The translations under genes and the position numbers were made by a program. Under the pieces are notes generated by a model. The model did no database searches, was not told where the DNA came from, and saw nothing but the letters and a program-made list of their open reading frames with translations. From Candidatus Margulisiibacteriota bacterium (GTDB lineage Bacteria > Margulisbacteria > WOR-1 > O2-12-FULL-45-9 > XYB2-FULL-48-7), in contig JALOPZ010000002.1 of the NCBI GenBank assembly GCA_025453605.1, positions 62,001-126,000 of the forward strand: DNA of 64,000 bases. The letters run 5' to 3'. Positions 63,335 through 64,000 of the stretch are shown here, piece after piece; the first letter of the stretch is position 1, and every line of letters begins with the position of its first letter.

Positions 63335-63352
63335 TGTTGTGACAAAAAGCTG

Positions 63353-64000
63353 ATGAAAAACCAGGCATTGGTCTTAAGCGCGGTCCTTTTTCCGGTTATC
63401 GGGGCATTCCTGTTGCCTCTAGTCGGGATTTGGTCTAAACAATGGCGTAATTGGCTGGCGTTCGGGCTGATCGCTCTCCCGCTGCTCGCTTCGGCCGCCC
63501 TCCTGCCGGCCGCTTTTAGCGGGGCCAGGGTACTTTGCTTCATCATCGATCCGCTGTCGGTTTTCATGGCCCTGGTTTCGGCGCTGATCGGCTTGATCAT
63601 AGTCCTCTACTCCCATGATTATATTGACCATTATGATAACCAGAACGAATACTACCTGATGGTCGTCCTCTTTCTCGGTTCGATGATGGGGCTGGTTTAT
63701 GCCAATAATCTGATCGCGCTCTACGTTTTTTGGGAGTTGACAGCGATCGCCAGCTGGCGCTTGATCGGATTCTATCGGTCGCCCAAAGAGGTGCTTAAAG
63801 CCGATAAGGCCTTTTTAGTCACCGCTTTCGGCGCCCTGTTAATGCTCCTGGCCTTTGTCGGCATTTACCAGGCGACCGGAACGCTCGAGCTGACCGGGAT
63901 GGTCGGCCTGACCTTGCCGGTCTCGCTGGTTGCTCTGATCATGGCCGGTATCCTGACCAAATCGGCGACCCTGCCGTTCCACACCTGGCTACCCGATGCC
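63353..64000 (+). CDS. NuoL/MrpA-type proton-translocating subunit (partial)
   Basis: The first 216 residues of a membrane antiporter-like subunit run off the right edge. About six or seven helices are seen, with the conserved FWELTAIASWRLIGFY (key Glu) near residue 127 and GILTKSATLPFHTWLPDA (key Lys) near the end. Such subunits occur in complex I, Mrp antiporters and membrane-bound hydrogenases (Mbh, Hyf, Ech). Which one cannot be told from the fragment; the ferredoxin economy suggested by POR makes a hydrogenase or Rnf-like partner plausible. Confidence 0.88.
   Translation, partial: MKNQALVLSAVLFPVIGAFLLPLVGIWSKQWRNWLAFGLIALPLLASAALLPAAFSGARVLCFIIDPLSVFMALVSALIGLIIVLYSHDYIDHYDNQNEYYLMVVLFLGSMMGLVYANNLIALYVFWELTAIASWRLIGFYRSPKEVLKADKAFLVTAFGALLMLLAFVGIYQATGTLELTGMVGLTLPVSLVALIMAGILTKSATLPFHTWLPDA

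Overview
The window is a gene-dense stretch of about 64 kb, GC-rich except for one AT-rich island near 42.2-44.4 kb, from a bacterium with two membranes. A complete ADP-heptose pathway (gmhA, hldE, gmhB, hldD), an LptC/LptA-like protein and an LptD-like protein indicate lipopolysaccharide with a heptose core. A four-subunit 2-oxoacid:ferredoxin oxidoreductase, a cobalamin MetH without its reactivation domain and an NuoL/Mrp-type antiporter subunit suggest an anaerobic, ferredoxin-based metabolism. A Ycf45-like AAA+R3H protein is of the kind found in cyanobacteria and relatives. My tentative guess is an uncultured lineage near Margulisbacteria/WOR-1; this is inference, and no marker in the window settles it.

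Layout. 1-5 kb: response regulator fragment, tRNA-Met, then a tightly overlapping run tilS-folP-folK-tsaE-tsaB. 5.0-5.5 kb: a 468-bp element with 17-bp terminal inverted repeats and five strong hairpins. 5.5-8.3 kb: rimI and short metH. 8.3-13.1 kb: a YbhGFSR-type ABC exporter whose ATPase is split into two genes. 13.1-19.7 kb: a promoter with a palindromic operator, an AbrB-type regulator, TolC, MacA-like adaptor, MacB-like ATPase, two MacB-type permeases and a lipoprotein with a chagasin domain. 19.7-24.8 kb (minus): gmhB-hldE-TPR-lptC/A-trxB-thioredoxin-like. 24.8-32.5 kb: recR, Yip1-like, porGDAB, HU, Ycf45-like, and nadB on the other strand. 32.5-42.2 kb: ogt, mscL, GIY-YIG, tRNA-Gln, LptD-like, dus, polysaccharide deacetylase, histidine kinase, rfbC, a secreted protein and a split permease. 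42.2-44.5 kb: the island, carrying a five-zinc-knuckle HNH nuclease and a HEPN-like protein beside tRNA-Glu. 44.5-53 kb: PNPOx-like protein, two tandem paralogues of unknown function, a C39-type peptidase, flippase, epimerases and an arginase-fold-like protein. 52.5-59.2 kb: wecA/tagO-like, wecB, murA, ybeY, dgkA, a CBS transporter and pyrG. 59.2-64 kb: larC, larB, nfo, rarA, and the start of an antiporter/complex I gene.

Two themes cut across the window. First, at least twelve operon-leading genes have a TATAAT-like box only 6-8 nt before the start codon, which indicates widespread leaderless transcription. Second, short dispersed repeats and palindromes sit in intergenic regions and also in frame inside genes (metH, nadB, larB, larC, porB), usually at linkers or termini.
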